The notes: generated by a model not told the origin, from the sequence alone. DNA of 20,057 nt from JBDIAR01 sp039812545 (GCA_039812545.1 JBDIAR010000043.1:1-20057); one strand, 5' to 3'. Positions 8,588-16,140 are shown, numbered from the stretch's first letter. Translations and numbers: made by a program.

Positions 8588-9627
8588 GAATCCTCCTTGC
8601 GCTCGCGGGTGCGGCGCCGGAACGGGATGACAGTGGCCAGTTCGGTTCCCTCCCCCACCTCGTCGACCGGCGGACGCCCCGCTCCCCCCGTCGCGTCCGA
8701 CACGCCGGATCGACCCGCATCGGGCACGTCCAGCAGCACCGGCTCGGTCCGATCGACGCTCCCGGACGGGCCACGACGGCGCGCGACCACCACCCTCGGC
8801 CGACCGGTCAGGTCGTCCAGGTCGGCGGTCGGCGCCCAACAGCCCTGGTCCGCGAGCAGTGCGAGAACAGCGTCCCGTTGGGTGTCGGCATGCTCCATCA
8901 CGAACACCCCGCCGGGACGAAGCAGGCGGGCCGCCCGGCGCGCGACGGCCGTCGGGAGCTCCAGGCCGTCCGGTCCGCCGCCATAGAGGGCGAGCGACGG
9001 ATCGTGGTCGCGCACCTCGGGTTCCAGCGGCAGTCGGCCCGGGGGGATGTAGGGCGGATTGGCCGTCACGACATCGACCGAGCCGTCCAGCTGGGCCAGG
9101 GCATCGCGGGCATCGCCCAAGACGAGGGTCACGTCGATCCCGAGCCGGCCCTGGTTGAGTTCGGCCCAGGACAGCGCGTCGGGACTGACCTCGACGGCAT
9201 ACACCTGGACGTTCGGGGCCTCGTCCTTGACCCCGAAGGCGATGGCGCCGGACCCGGTGCACAGGTCGACGAGGATCGGCCGACCGGGCAGGGTGTCCAG
9301 GTGGTTCATCGCCAGGTCAACGAGCATCTCGGTCTCCGGGCGCGGCACGAAGACGCCCGGACCGACGGCGAGTTCGAGCCCGCGGAACGGTGCCACCCCG
9401 GTGAGATGTTGCAGCGGGATCCGGTGGGCGCGCTCGGTCACGAGGTCGTCGTACCCGGCCGGCGCGTCCCCCCACCCCAGGGCCATGAGCCGGCGGACCT
9501 CGGCGGGTTCGATCGCCAGCAGGTGGGCCGCCAGGGCGACGGCATCGTGCGCCGGGGACGGGACGCCGGCCTCCCGCAGCCGAATCGTCGCCGAGTCGAC
9601 GACGACCTTCAGGTCGTGCCGGATCAT
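8584..9627 (-). CDS. prmC: Peptide chain release factor N5-glutamine methyltransferase
   Basis: SAM-dependent enzyme that methylates the glutamine of the GGQ motif in release factors, making termination efficient; its substrate PrfA is encoded just upstream. PLQHLTG at 71-77, the SAM-binding DLCTGSGAIA at 121-130 and the catalytic NPPYIP at 190-195 are all present. The ATG at 9627 overlaps the prfA stop as ATGA, so the two are translationally coupled. The protein is 347 residues: the usual core ends near residue 284, and about 63 extra residues follow (acidic and Gly/Pro-rich, then the basic stretch PFRRRTRERK). The extension ends in the codons that supply the tsaC ribosome binding site. Confidence 0.94.
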   Translation of the reverse strand: MIRHDLKVVVDSATIRLREAGVPSPAHDAVALAAHLLAIEPAEVRRLMALGWGDAPAGYDDLVTERAHRIPLQHLTGVAPFRGLELAVGPGVFVPRPETEMLVDLAMNHLDTLPGRPILVDLCTGSGAIAFGVKDEAPNVQVYAVEVSPDALSWAELNQGRLGIDVTLVLGDARDALAQLDGSVDVVTANPPYIPPGRLPLEPEVRDHDPSLALYGGGPDGLELPTAVARRAARLLRPGGVFVMEHADTQRDAVLALLADQGCWAPTADLDDLTGRPRVVVARRRGPSGSVDRTEPVLLDVPDAGRSGVSDATGGAGRPPVDEVGEGTELATVIPFRRRTRERKEDS

Positions 9628-10730
9628 CGGACGCCGGCCGTTGCCAGGCGAGCCGCCTCGTCCGCCTGGATCGCCGAGGACAGCACCGCCTCGAGATCGC
9701 CGTCCAGCACCGTGTCGAGGTTGTATGCCTTGAAACCGGTGCGATGGTCCGAGATCCGGTTCTCGGGGAAGTTGTACGTGCGGATGCGTTCGGAGCGGTC
9801 CACGGTGCGGACCTGCGAGCGCCGGGCGTCGCTGGCGGCGTTGGCCGCCTCGTCCAGGGCGAGCTGGCGCAACCGCGCGCGCAGGACGCGCAGCGCCGCC
9901 TCCTTGTTCTGCAGCTGGGACTTCTCGTTCTGGCAGGAGACGACCACGCCGGAGGGCAGATGGGTGATCCGCACGGCCGAGTCGGTCGTGTTGACACTCT
10001 GCCCCCCGGGGCCGCTGGACCGGAACACGTCGATCCGCAGGTCGGCGGGATCGAGGGCGACTTCGGCCGGGTCCTCCACCTCGGGCATCACCAAGACCCC
10101 GGCGGCGGAGGTGTGGATCCGGCCCTGGGACTCGGTCACCGGAACCCGCTGCACGCGATGGACCCCGCCCTCGTACTTCAGCATCGCCCAGGGCGCCGTC
10201 CCGGGCTCGGGCACACCTTTGGCCCGAACCGCGATCCGGGCGTCCTTGTACCCGCCCAAGTCGGATTCGGTGGCGTCGAGCAGCTCGGTAGACCAACCGC
10301 GGCGCTCGGCGAACCGCAGGTACATCCGCAGCAGGTCGCCGGCGAACAGCGCGGATTCCTCCCCGCCCTCGCCGGCCTTGACCTCGAGGATCACGTCGCG
10401 GTCGTCGTCCGGGTCGCGGGGCACGAGCAGGCCACGCAGCTTGTCCTGCGCGGTCGCCAGCGCCGTCTCGATTGTCGCGGCCTCCGCCGCGAAGGTCTCG
10501 TCCTCGGCCACCAACTCGCGGGCCGCGTCGAGGTCGTCGCTGAGGGCGGCGACGGCGCGGGCGGCCGAGACGGTCGGGCCGAGCGCGGCATACCGCTTGT
10601 TCAACGTGCGCAGCAGTTGCTGATCGGCGTGGACCGCCGGATCGGCGAGCCTGGCCTCGACCTCGGCATACTCGGTGAGCAGGGAGCGGACGGCGTCGGC
10701 CGCGGCATCCGCCGACGGTTGTGCGCTCAC
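9624..10730 (-). CDS. prfA: Peptide chain release factor 1
   Basis: Class I release factor that reads UAA and UAG and triggers peptide release on the ribosome. The codon-recognition tripeptide is PVT (197-199), which marks RF1 rather than RF2. The catalytic GGQ is at 242-244 (SSGPGGQSVNTTDSAV). Length is 368 residues, as usual. The start is GTG at 10730-10728 with GGAGG 6 nt upstream; the longer open frame up to 10955 runs back through rpmE and is rejected. It overlaps prmC by 4 nt and follows rpmE after 115 nt that contain a strong hairpin. Confidence 0.97.
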   Translation of the reverse strand: MSAQPSADAAADAVRSLLTEYAEVEARLADPAVHADQQLLRTLNKRYAALGPTVSAARAVAALSDDLDAARELVAEDETFAAEAATIETALATAQDKLRGLLVPRDPDDDRDVILEVKAGEGGEESALFAGDLLRMYLRFAERRGWSTELLDATESDLGGYKDARIAVRAKGVPEPGTAPWAMLKYEGGVHRVQRVPVTESQGRIHTSAAGVLVMPEVEDPAEVALDPADLRIDVFRSSGPGGQSVNTTDSAVRITHLPSGVVVSCQNEKSQLQNKEAALRVLRARLRQLALDEAANAASDARRSQVRTVDRSERIRTYNFPENRISDHRTGFKAYNLDTVLDGDLEAVLSSAIQADEAARLATAGVR

Positions 10731-10799
10731 CTCGCTCCTCCCTTCTGCCCGTGCGGGGTTCGGCTGTGCCACACGAGGTCGACCCTGTGAACACGACGA

Positions 10800-10836
10800 A
10801 CGCCGGGCCCGGCCACACAGGGCTGGGCACCGGCGT
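10800..10836 (-). terminator. Hairpin between rpmE and prfA
   Basis: ACGCCGGGCCC (10800-10810) pairs with 10825-10836 over 11 bp interrupted by one bulged base, with a 14-nt loop. It lies 10 nt beyond the rpmE stop. No U-run follows, so it may attenuate, stabilise the rpmE message or act as a U-less terminator, lowering prfA relative to the abundant ribosomal protein. Confidence 0.5.
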
Positions 10837-10845
10837 ACGAGCGTG

Positions 10846-11061
10846 CTACTTGACGGCCTTCTTGGCGTAGCGGGCCTGGAACCGGGCCACCCGGCCACCG
10901 GTGTCGAGGATCTTCTGCTTGCCGGTGTAGAACGGGTGGCACTGCGAGCACACATCGGCGTTGATCCGGCCGTTCTTGGCGGTGCTGCGGGTCTCGAAAG
11001 TGTTCCCGCAGGTGCACACGACCGTCGTCGGCCCGTAGGCCGGATGGATGTCCTTCTTCAC
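10846..11061 (-). CDS. rpmE: 50S ribosomal protein L31 (zinc-binding type)
   Basis: Ribosomal protein L31 of the large subunit, at the bridge to the 30S head. The 71-residue product has four cysteines, C16, C18, C38 and C41, in the CxC...CxxC pattern of the zinc-binding (C+) form, the one expressed under zinc sufficiency. The GTG at 11061-11059 is preceded by AAGGAG with a 9-nt spacer. It stands upstream of prfA as in other actinobacteria, but it is separated from rho by an extra sensor gene. The roughly 200-nt gap upstream contains no gene and presumably its promoter; I could not assign a convincing -35/-10 pair. Confidence 0.96.
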   Translation of the reverse strand: MKKDIHPAYGPTTVVCTCGNTFETRSTAKNGRINADVCSQCHPFYTGKQKILDTGGRVARFQARYAKKAVK

Positions 11062-11260
11062 GCTCTTCCACTCCTTGGTGTCGGTGGCCGGGTCGGTGCG
11101 GCGTCCGGGTTGTCCGAACGCCAGGGGAGCAAACGCCCACGCGACTGTGGATATGCCCGTATGCCGCGCGTCAGCACCGTGAACCGGCCGAGGGCAAATT
11201 GTGCCACCGTCTCGACGCTGCGCCTAATCGTCCGGGAGCCCTCGCCGGCCGGGCTACCCG

Positions 11261-12697
11261 CTACCCGCGGCCCGTCGCGGATTCGGGCTCGGCCGGATGG
11301 CCGTCGCCCTCGTGTTCGGCGGCGCAGATCACGAACGCGGCGTGGTCGGTGATCGCCCGGAGCACGTCGATCTCGGTCGCCGTCCAGTCCCGCACCTGTT
11401 CGGTCAGCCCGAACCCGACCAGACCGTACATCCTGCCGCGGCGATGAACGGCGGCGACCAGGAGGCTGCGGATGCCCCGCCCCTTGACGGCCTCGAACTG
11501 GGGCAGTCTCAGGCGGTGGCTCGGGTTGTCCGGGTCCAGCACGAGGACGTCGGCTCCGGACGTGCGCGCCGGCTGGACGGTGACCCCCAGCTGGTCGACC
11601 ATCTCCTTGGGGTAGTACGGCAGCTCCGGGAGTCCCGGCCCGCTCCACTGACCGACCTGCTCCCATTGACCGGTTGACCCGCACGCGAAGGCCGCCGCTC
11701 GGTCGGGCCGGATGGCCTCGGACACCCCGTTCAACACGATCCGCAGGACCCCCGGCGCGTCCGATCGAGAGCGCATCGCCACGTTGACCGAGGTCACCGC
11801 GGTCAACATGCTCAGCGTCTCCCGGTGCTCGACCGAGTGGCGCTCGCTGGTATCGGCCAGCCGGTTGTATGCCGTGGCCAGGGCGCGCACCTCGGTGATC
11901 GGGGTGACGACCGGGGCCCGATCGCCGCTGGGTCCCGCCGTATGCCGGCCGATGACGTCTCGCGTGACCAGGAGAGGCTGGACGACATTGCGCTGCAGGG
12001 CGCCGATCCATCGCGCCGCGAGGATCGCCGTCAAGAGACCCAACAACGCCTCGACGACCACGATCCACAGCTGGATGGTGAAGGCGTTGTTCTGATGTCG
12101 GTCGAGTTCGGCGCCGATGGCCTCGGTCAACGACCTGGACTGCGCCGCGAGGCCGGTGGTGTCCAGTTGGGCGAGGGCGGGGCGGGGGTCTGCGCCGGAC
12201 GCCACCTGAGCGTGGATGGGCGCGTAGTGCTGCCACCACTGCTGGACGTCGTCGTGGAACGCGCGGGCCGCCGAGGCGATCTGGGGGGCGGCTCCGGCGG
12301 TCGCGGCGTCGAACGCCGCGAGCTGGGCCCGTCCCGTGTCGACCGCGACCTCGACCGCCCGGGCGTCTCCCGGTGATCGCGTGACGGCATACGTGGCGAG
12401 CAATGCCCGCGCGTCGATGACCGAGATGAGCGCACCCCGATTGGCGAGTTGCGCCTGGCGGTTGACGTCGTACGCCTGGGAGCGCTCGCTGGCCATCAGC
12501 GGTATGCCGACCCCCACGATGGCGGCCATGAGGACGAGGATGGCGGCGATGGCGACCGCTGCGCTGCGCAGCAGGTACCGCAGGCTGACGTCGCGCCGGG
12601 CGCCGAGCAGTCCCGATGTGGAGGAAAACCCGCTCATCCTCCTGCACACTCCGACGTCCGTCCGGTCACCTGGCGTTCGGAGTGTAGCTCCGGACAT
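11261..12697 (-). CDS. Membrane sensor with HAMP-like and GAF domains, no output domain
   Basis: A 478-residue membrane protein of unknown ligand. The first membrane helix is at about 45-67. A mostly helical extracytoplasmic part (68-208) resembles the four-helix bundle of chemoreceptor or CHASE3-type sensors. The second membrane helix is at about 209-228, followed by a HAMP-like stretch (229-285), a short coiled segment and a GAF-like domain (about 300-460) ending in the typical helix WTATEIDVLRAITDHAAFVI. No kinase, GGDEF, EAL, phosphatase or DNA-binding domain follows. The start is uncertain: the ATG at 12697 has a distant AGAAGG, while a Met at residue 21 (12637) abuts AGGAGG with no spacer. 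It sits 56 nt downstream of rho. Confidence 0.75.
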   Translation of the reverse strand: MSGATLRTPGDRTDVGVCRRMSGFSSTSGLLGARRDVSLRYLLRSAAVAIAAILVLMAAIVGVGIPLMASERSQAYDVNRQAQLANRGALISVIDARALLATYAVTRSPGDARAVEVAVDTGRAQLAAFDAATAGAAPQIASAARAFHDDVQQWWQHYAPIHAQVASGADPRPALAQLDTTGLAAQSRSLTEAIGAELDRHQNNAFTIQLWIVVVEALLGLLTAILAARWIGALQRNVVQPLLVTRDVIGRHTAGPSGDRAPVVTPITEVRALATAYNRLADTSERHSVEHRETLSMLTAVTSVNVAMRSRSDAPGVLRIVLNGVSEAIRPDRAAAFACGSTGQWEQVGQWSGPGLPELPYYPKEMVDQLGVTVQPARTSGADVLVLDPDNPSHRLRLPQFEAVKGRGIRSLLVAAVHRRGRMYGLVGFGLTEQVRDWTATEIDVLRAITDHAAFVICAAEHEGDGHPAEPESATGRG

Positions 12698-12716
12698 CGA
12701 CCCATCGGGGCCTTCT

Positions 12717-12732
12717 GGGTATCGGGATACCC
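12717..12732. other. Short palindrome between rho and the sensor gene
   Basis: GGGTATC-GG-GATACCC is a 7-bp inverted repeat with a 2-nt centre, 21 nt past the rho stop. It could be an operator or a small hairpin. No U-run follows, so a terminator is not supported. Confidence 0.4.
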
Positions 12733-12753
12733 CGTTTCACCCCGTTCAGTCCG

Positions 12754-14853
12754 TCACATGTCGTCGTCGTCGATCTGGATCGAGCTGTTCTTGTGCACCT
12801 GCATGAGGAACTCGACGTTGCTGCGGGTCTTCTTCAACCGGTCGACGAGCAACTCGAGAGCCTGCTGCTGGTCCAGTGCCGACAGCACGCGGCGCAGCTT
12901 CCACATGATCTTCAGTTCGTCGCCGCCCATGAGGATCTCCTCGCGGCGGGTACCTGAGGCCGTGGCGTCGACGGCCGGGAAGATCCGGCGGTCGGCGAGC
13001 TGGCGCGAGAGGCGCAACTCCATGTTGCCGGTGCCCTTGAACTCCTCGAAGATGACCTCGTCCATCTTGGAACCGGTTTCGACGACGCCGGTGGCCAGAA
13101 TCGTCAACGAACCGCCGTTCTCGATGTTGCGGGCGGCACCGAAGAACTTCTTCGGCGGGTACAGCGCCGAGGAGTCGACCCCACCGGAGAGGATTCGTCC
13201 GCTCGCCGGGGCGGCCAGGTTGTATGCCCTGCTCAGGCGGGTGATCCCGTCGAGCAGGATGACCACGTCATGGCCGAGTTCGACCAGGCGCTTGGCCCGC
13301 TCGATGGCCAACTCTGCGACGATCGTGTGGTCGCTGGCCGGTCGGTCGAAGGTCGAGGCGATGACCTCGCCCTTGACGCTGCGCTGGAAGTCCGTGACCT
13401 CTTCCGGGCGTTCGTCGACGAGGACGACCATCAGGTGCACCTCGGGGTTGTTGACCGAGATCGCGTTGGCGATGGCCTGCATGATCATCGTCTTGCCCGC
13501 CTTCGGCGGCGACACGATCAGGCCACGCTGGCCCTTGCCGATCGGGGAGACCAGGTCGATGACCCGGGTCGTGATGATGTTCGGGGTCGTCTCAAGGCGC
13601 AACCGCTCCTGCGGGTACAGCGGGGTCAGCTTGCTGAATTCCACCCGGTTCCGAGCAGCCTCGGGCGCTCCCCCGTTGACCGTGTCGAGCCGGACCAGCG
13701 CGTTGAACTTCTGCCGGTTGCCCTGCGGCTGTTCGCCCTCGGCGCTCGCCTTGACCTGGCCGGTGACGGCGTCCCCCTTGCGCAGGCCGTAGCGCTTGAC
13801 CATGCCGAGCGAGACGTAGACGTCGTTGTTGCCCGGGAGGTAACCGGAGGTCCGCACGAAGGCGTAGCTGTCCAGCACGTCGAGTATGCCGCCGACCGGC
13901 ACCAACACGTCGTCCTCGGCGACCTGGAGGTCGTTCTCGTAGTCGCCGTTGTTCGGGGCGAGCTGGCCCTGCGGGCCGCGACCGCGCTTGCGGTCCCGGC
14001 TGCGTTGCCGGCTGCGCCGGCGACCGGGACGATCGTCGTCGTCGAATCGGTTCTGCCCCTGGCCCTGCCGCTGACCCTGGCTCTGGGAATGGCCCTGGTT
14101 CTGGCCTTGGTTCTGTCCTTGGTTCTGTCCGCCGCCTTGCTGGCCCCGGTTCCCCGAACCGCCCTGCCCGCGCTGCTGATAGCCACCGTCGCCACGGTTG
14201 CCGTCAGCGCGGTTAGTCTCACCGCGGTTAGTCTCACCGCGGTTGGCCTCCCCGCGGTTGCCACCCTGACCGTTGCCGGCGCCCTGACCCTGACCGCCCT
14301 GTTGGCCATTGCCGCCCTGGCCGCGCCGGGCCTCGGCGAGCTCGACGGCCCGTTCGATGGCCGCCAGTGCAGTGCCGTCGGATGCCTGATCGGCACCCCC
14401 GCGGTCCGAACCCTGCTGGTCCGAAACCCGCTGCTCGGACTCGGGGCCGGCTGCGGGAGCGCCGGTGCCACGGCTGGCCGCCCGGCGACGCGAGCGGGTG
14501 GGGCCGTCGTGGTCGGCGCCCTGTCCATCGGCCGACGACGGCGCGCCCCCGTCGAGCTGTGCGGCGCCGTGCTGTGCGGCGTCGTGCTGCGGGCCGTCCT
14601 GACGATTGGTGTCCTGACGATTGGTGTCGTGGTCGGGGCGCGCAGCAGCCGCCGACCGGTCGTTCTGGGGAGCCTCCTGGGCGGGGCGGGAGGCACCCGC
14701 CGCACCGCCGCGTTGGGCCTTGATCGCATCGACGAGGTCGCTCTTGCGCATTCTGGTCGTCCCCGAGATCCCCATGGAGGAGGCGAGCGTCTTGAGTTCG
14801 TCGAGCTTGAGTGTGCTCAGTCCGCCGGACGGGCGAACGGTGGTTTCCGTCAC
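12754..14853 (-). CDS. rho: Transcription termination factor Rho
   Basis: Hexameric RNA-dependent ATPase that ends transcription on untranslated RNA. The 699-residue product is much longer than the roughly 420 of E. coli Rho because of an insertion. Residues 10-48 are the SAP-like Rho N-domain. Residues about 50-305 are a low-complexity insertion, first Ala/Gln/Asp-rich, then NRGET and QNQG repeats, then a basic RRRSRQRSRDRKRGRG stretch. The cold-shock-like RNA-binding domain is at about 310-410. The ATPase core has Walker A SPPKAGKT at 448-455 and Walker B VVILLDG at 530-536. The GTG start at 14853 has GAAGGA 5 nt upstream; an open frame to 15057 runs through leader hairpins and is rejected. 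Similar insertions are known from Micrococcus luteus Rho. Confidence 0.97.
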   Translation of the reverse strand: MTETTVRPSGGLSTLKLDELKTLASSMGISGTTRMRKSDLVDAIKAQRGGAAGASRPAQEAPQNDRSAAAARPDHDTNRQDTNRQDGPQHDAAQHGAAQLDGGAPSSADGQGADHDGPTRSRRRAASRGTGAPAAGPESEQRVSDQQGSDRGGADQASDGTALAAIERAVELAEARRGQGGNGQQGGQGQGAGNGQGGNRGEANRGETNRGETNRADGNRGDGGYQQRGQGGSGNRGQQGGGQNQGQNQGQNQGHSQSQGQRQGQGQNRFDDDDRPGRRRSRQRSRDRKRGRGPQGQLAPNNGDYENDLQVAEDDVLVPVGGILDVLDSYAFVRTSGYLPGNNDVYVSLGMVKRYGLRKGDAVTGQVKASAEGEQPQGNRQKFNALVRLDTVNGGAPEAARNRVEFSKLTPLYPQERLRLETTPNIITTRVIDLVSPIGKGQRGLIVSPPKAGKTMIMQAIANAISVNNPEVHLMVVLVDERPEEVTDFQRSVKGEVIASTFDRPASDHTIVAELAIERAKRLVELGHDVVILLDGITRLSRAYNLAAPASGRILSGGVDSSALYPPKKFFGAARNIENGGSLTILATGVVETGSKMDEVIFEEFKGTGNMELRLSRQLADRRIFPAVDATASGTRREEILMGGDELKIMWKLRRVLSALDQQQALELLVDRLKKTRSNVEFLMQVHKNSSIQIDDDDM
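14097..14132. repeat. rho: 12-bp tandem repeats coding QNQG in rho
   Basis: Three adjacent 12-bp units beginning GGTTCTG (14097-14108, 14109-14120, 14121-14132) differ at few positions and encode the QNQG repeats of the Rho insertion. They are in frame, so copy number can change without breaking the gene. Confidence 0.8.
14209..14253. repeat. rho: 15-bp tandem repeats coding NRGET in rho
   Basis: Units at 14209-14223 and 14224-14238 are identical (GCGGTTAGTCTCACC). A third, 14239-14253, differs at 3 positions. They encode NRGET-type pentapeptides of the Rho insertion. Confidence 0.85.
14596..14625. repeat. rho: 15-bp tandem duplication coding DTNRQ in rho
   Basis: GTCCTGACGATTGGT occurs twice in direct succession (14596-14610, 14611-14625), encoding DTNRQ-DTNRQ in the Ala/Gln/Asp-rich part of the insertion. 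Confidence 0.85.
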
Positions 14854-14873
14854 GAAGGTCCTTCCCTCGTTGA

Positions 14874-14899
14874 GCCACGCCGGTCTGACCTGGCGTGGC
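14874..14899 (-). promoter_or_regulatory. rho: Stem-loop next to the rho ribosome binding site
   Basis: GCCACGCC (14874-14881) pairs with GGCGTGGC (14892-14899), and GGT/ACC inside extends the stem past one bulged base. It ends about 10 nt upstream of the GAAGGA ribosome binding site of rho, so folding could affect initiation. Confidence 0.55.
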
Positions 14900-15067
14900 C
14901 GGATTGGGGCCAGCACGGAACGCTGGCTGCAATGTGTGGAAAACCCACGGGCCGCCCGGGCAATCCGGGTACACCGACAGCATCGAGGCTGATCAGCGAG
15001 GGGCTGCTTGCGTGGGTCTTGGCGCGATGCGATGGGTCCCGACCTCGCGTCGTGCAAATGCTTGGGG

Positions 15068-15100
15068 AGACATCGGCTGCAGGTCGTGCCTGCGATGTCT
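15068..15100 (-). promoter_or_regulatory. rho: Stem-loop in the rho leader
   Basis: AGACATCG (15068-15075) pairs with CGATGTCT (15093-15100), with CAGG/CCTG as an inner stem after an asymmetric bulge. It lies about 215 nt upstream of the rho start. No U-run is present, so I do not call it an intrinsic terminator of thrB. Confidence 0.5.
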
Positions 15101-15200
15101 AGCGAGGTGCAGTCGTGCTCGGGTCGGGCCGCGGTTCGACGCTGTCGTCAATGTAACAAATAATCCGGCGTTCGGCATACCAGAGCGTCGGGACGCGCCG

Positions 15201-16139
15201 TCAGGCCTGATGGACGCCGGCTCCGTGGACGGGGATCCCCGGAATGAGCCGCCGCCAGGACGGGTCAGCCTCGACCTCAGCGGCGGCAGCGCGCTCGACG
15301 AGGACGAGGACGGAGGGTCCCGCCCCGGAGACGCAGGCCGCGAACCCGCGGCCGCGCAGTTCGTCGACCAACTCCATCGTCTCGGGGTATGCCGATCTGC
15401 GGAACTCCTGGTGCAGTTCGTCGCGGGTCGCCGGGAGCAGCAGATCCGGTCTGCTGGTCAGGGCCAAGGTGAGCAGGGCGGCCCGTCCGGAGTTGCGCGC
15501 GGCTACCTTGTGGCCGACGGTGTCGGGCAGTACCGCCCGCGCGACGGAGGTGTCCAGGCGCGAGGTCGGCACGAACACGACGGCCTCCACCCGCGGATCC
15601 AGGTGCAGCACCGCGGTCGCGGTCCCCGGCCCGTCGTCCCGACTCCACGACACGGTCACGCCCCCGAAAATGCTCGCCGAGGAGTTGTCCGGATGGCCCT
15701 CCAGTTCGGCCGCGATCGCGTTCGTGACGTCGCGATCCACCGCGAGGGCGCCTCGACGGACCGGCGGTCGCCCGGTGGGGTCGGCCAGCGCGGCGAGCCC
15801 CTGCGCGGCCAGGACTCCGCCGACGATCGCGGTGGCCGAGGAGCCGAGCCCCCGACTGTGCGGGACGACATTGTCGGCGACGAGCCGCAGGCCGGGCGGC
15901 ATCGGCCGACCGATTCGCTCGCAGGCGTATGCCATGGAGCGCAGGACCAGGTGCGAGGCGTCCCGGGGGATGTCGTCGGCTCCCTCGCCGGTCACCTCGA
16001 CCACGACACCGGCCCGGTCCGTCTCCTCGACGAGATACTCGTCCCACAGGCCCAGCGCGACGCCGACCGAGTCGAACCCGGGCCCCAGGTTGGCGCTGCT
16101 GGCGGGCACCCGGACGCGCACGGCGTGGCCGGGTGCCAC
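15201..16139 (-). CDS. thrB: Homoserine kinase
   Basis: GHMP-family kinase that phosphorylates homoserine to O-phosphohomoserine, the substrate of threonine synthase. The 312-residue product has the three family motifs: VPASSANLGPGFD near 11-23, the phosphate-binding GLGSSAT at 97-103, and CVSGAGPSVLVLV near the C-terminus. The GTG start at 16139 lies 1 nt after the hom stop, with GAAGG 8 nt upstream, so expression is probably coupled to hom. In related actinobacteria threonine synthase (thrC) usually separates hom and thrB. Here nothing lies between them. Confidence 0.96.
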   Translation of the reverse strand: MAPGHAVRVRVPASSANLGPGFDSVGVALGLWDEYLVEETDRAGVVVEVTGEGADDIPRDASHLVLRSMAYACERIGRPMPPGLRLVADNVVPHSRGLGSSATAIVGGVLAAQGLAALADPTGRPPVRRGALAVDRDVTNAIAAELEGHPDNSSASIFGGVTVSWSRDDGPGTATAVLHLDPRVEAVVFVPTSRLDTSVARAVLPDTVGHKVAARNSGRAALLTLALTSRPDLLLPATRDELHQEFRRSAYPETMELVDELRGRGFAACVSGAGPSVLVLVERAAAAEVEADPSWRRLIPGIPVHGAGVHQA

Positions 16140-16140
16140 C

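Larger units (their letters stand above)
14854..15200 (-). promoter_or_regulatory. rho: 347-nt gene-free leader upstream of rho
   Basis: No gene, tRNA or convincing reading frame is seen between thrB and rho. The thrB-proximal part has an A+T-rich patch (15149-15167; the coding strand reads ATTATTTGTTACATTGACG) that is the best place for the rho promoter. Two stem-loops follow, listed separately. One GGCATAC copy is at 15174-15180. A long structured leader suits rho, which is autoregulated in several bacteria, but that is inferred here. Confidence 0.55.

Noticed and set aside
9628..10830. An extension of prmC up to 10830 and of tsaC up to 9262
   Set aside because: These are open-frame read-through across prfA and prmC in a different frame; both real starts have stop/start overlaps, and tsaC also has a strong ribosome binding site.
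12717..12732. The palindrome after rho as an intrinsic terminator
   Set aside because: The loop is only 2 nt and no U-run follows on the transcribed strand.
14854..15057. An N-terminal extension of rho to 15057
   Set aside because: The added residues show no Rho N-domain features and run through leader hairpins; the GTG at 14853 has GAAGGA 5 nt upstream.
15125..15145. A GGTTCGA sequence resembling a tRNA T-arm
   Set aside because: No acceptor stem, anticodon arm or D-arm can be built around it.
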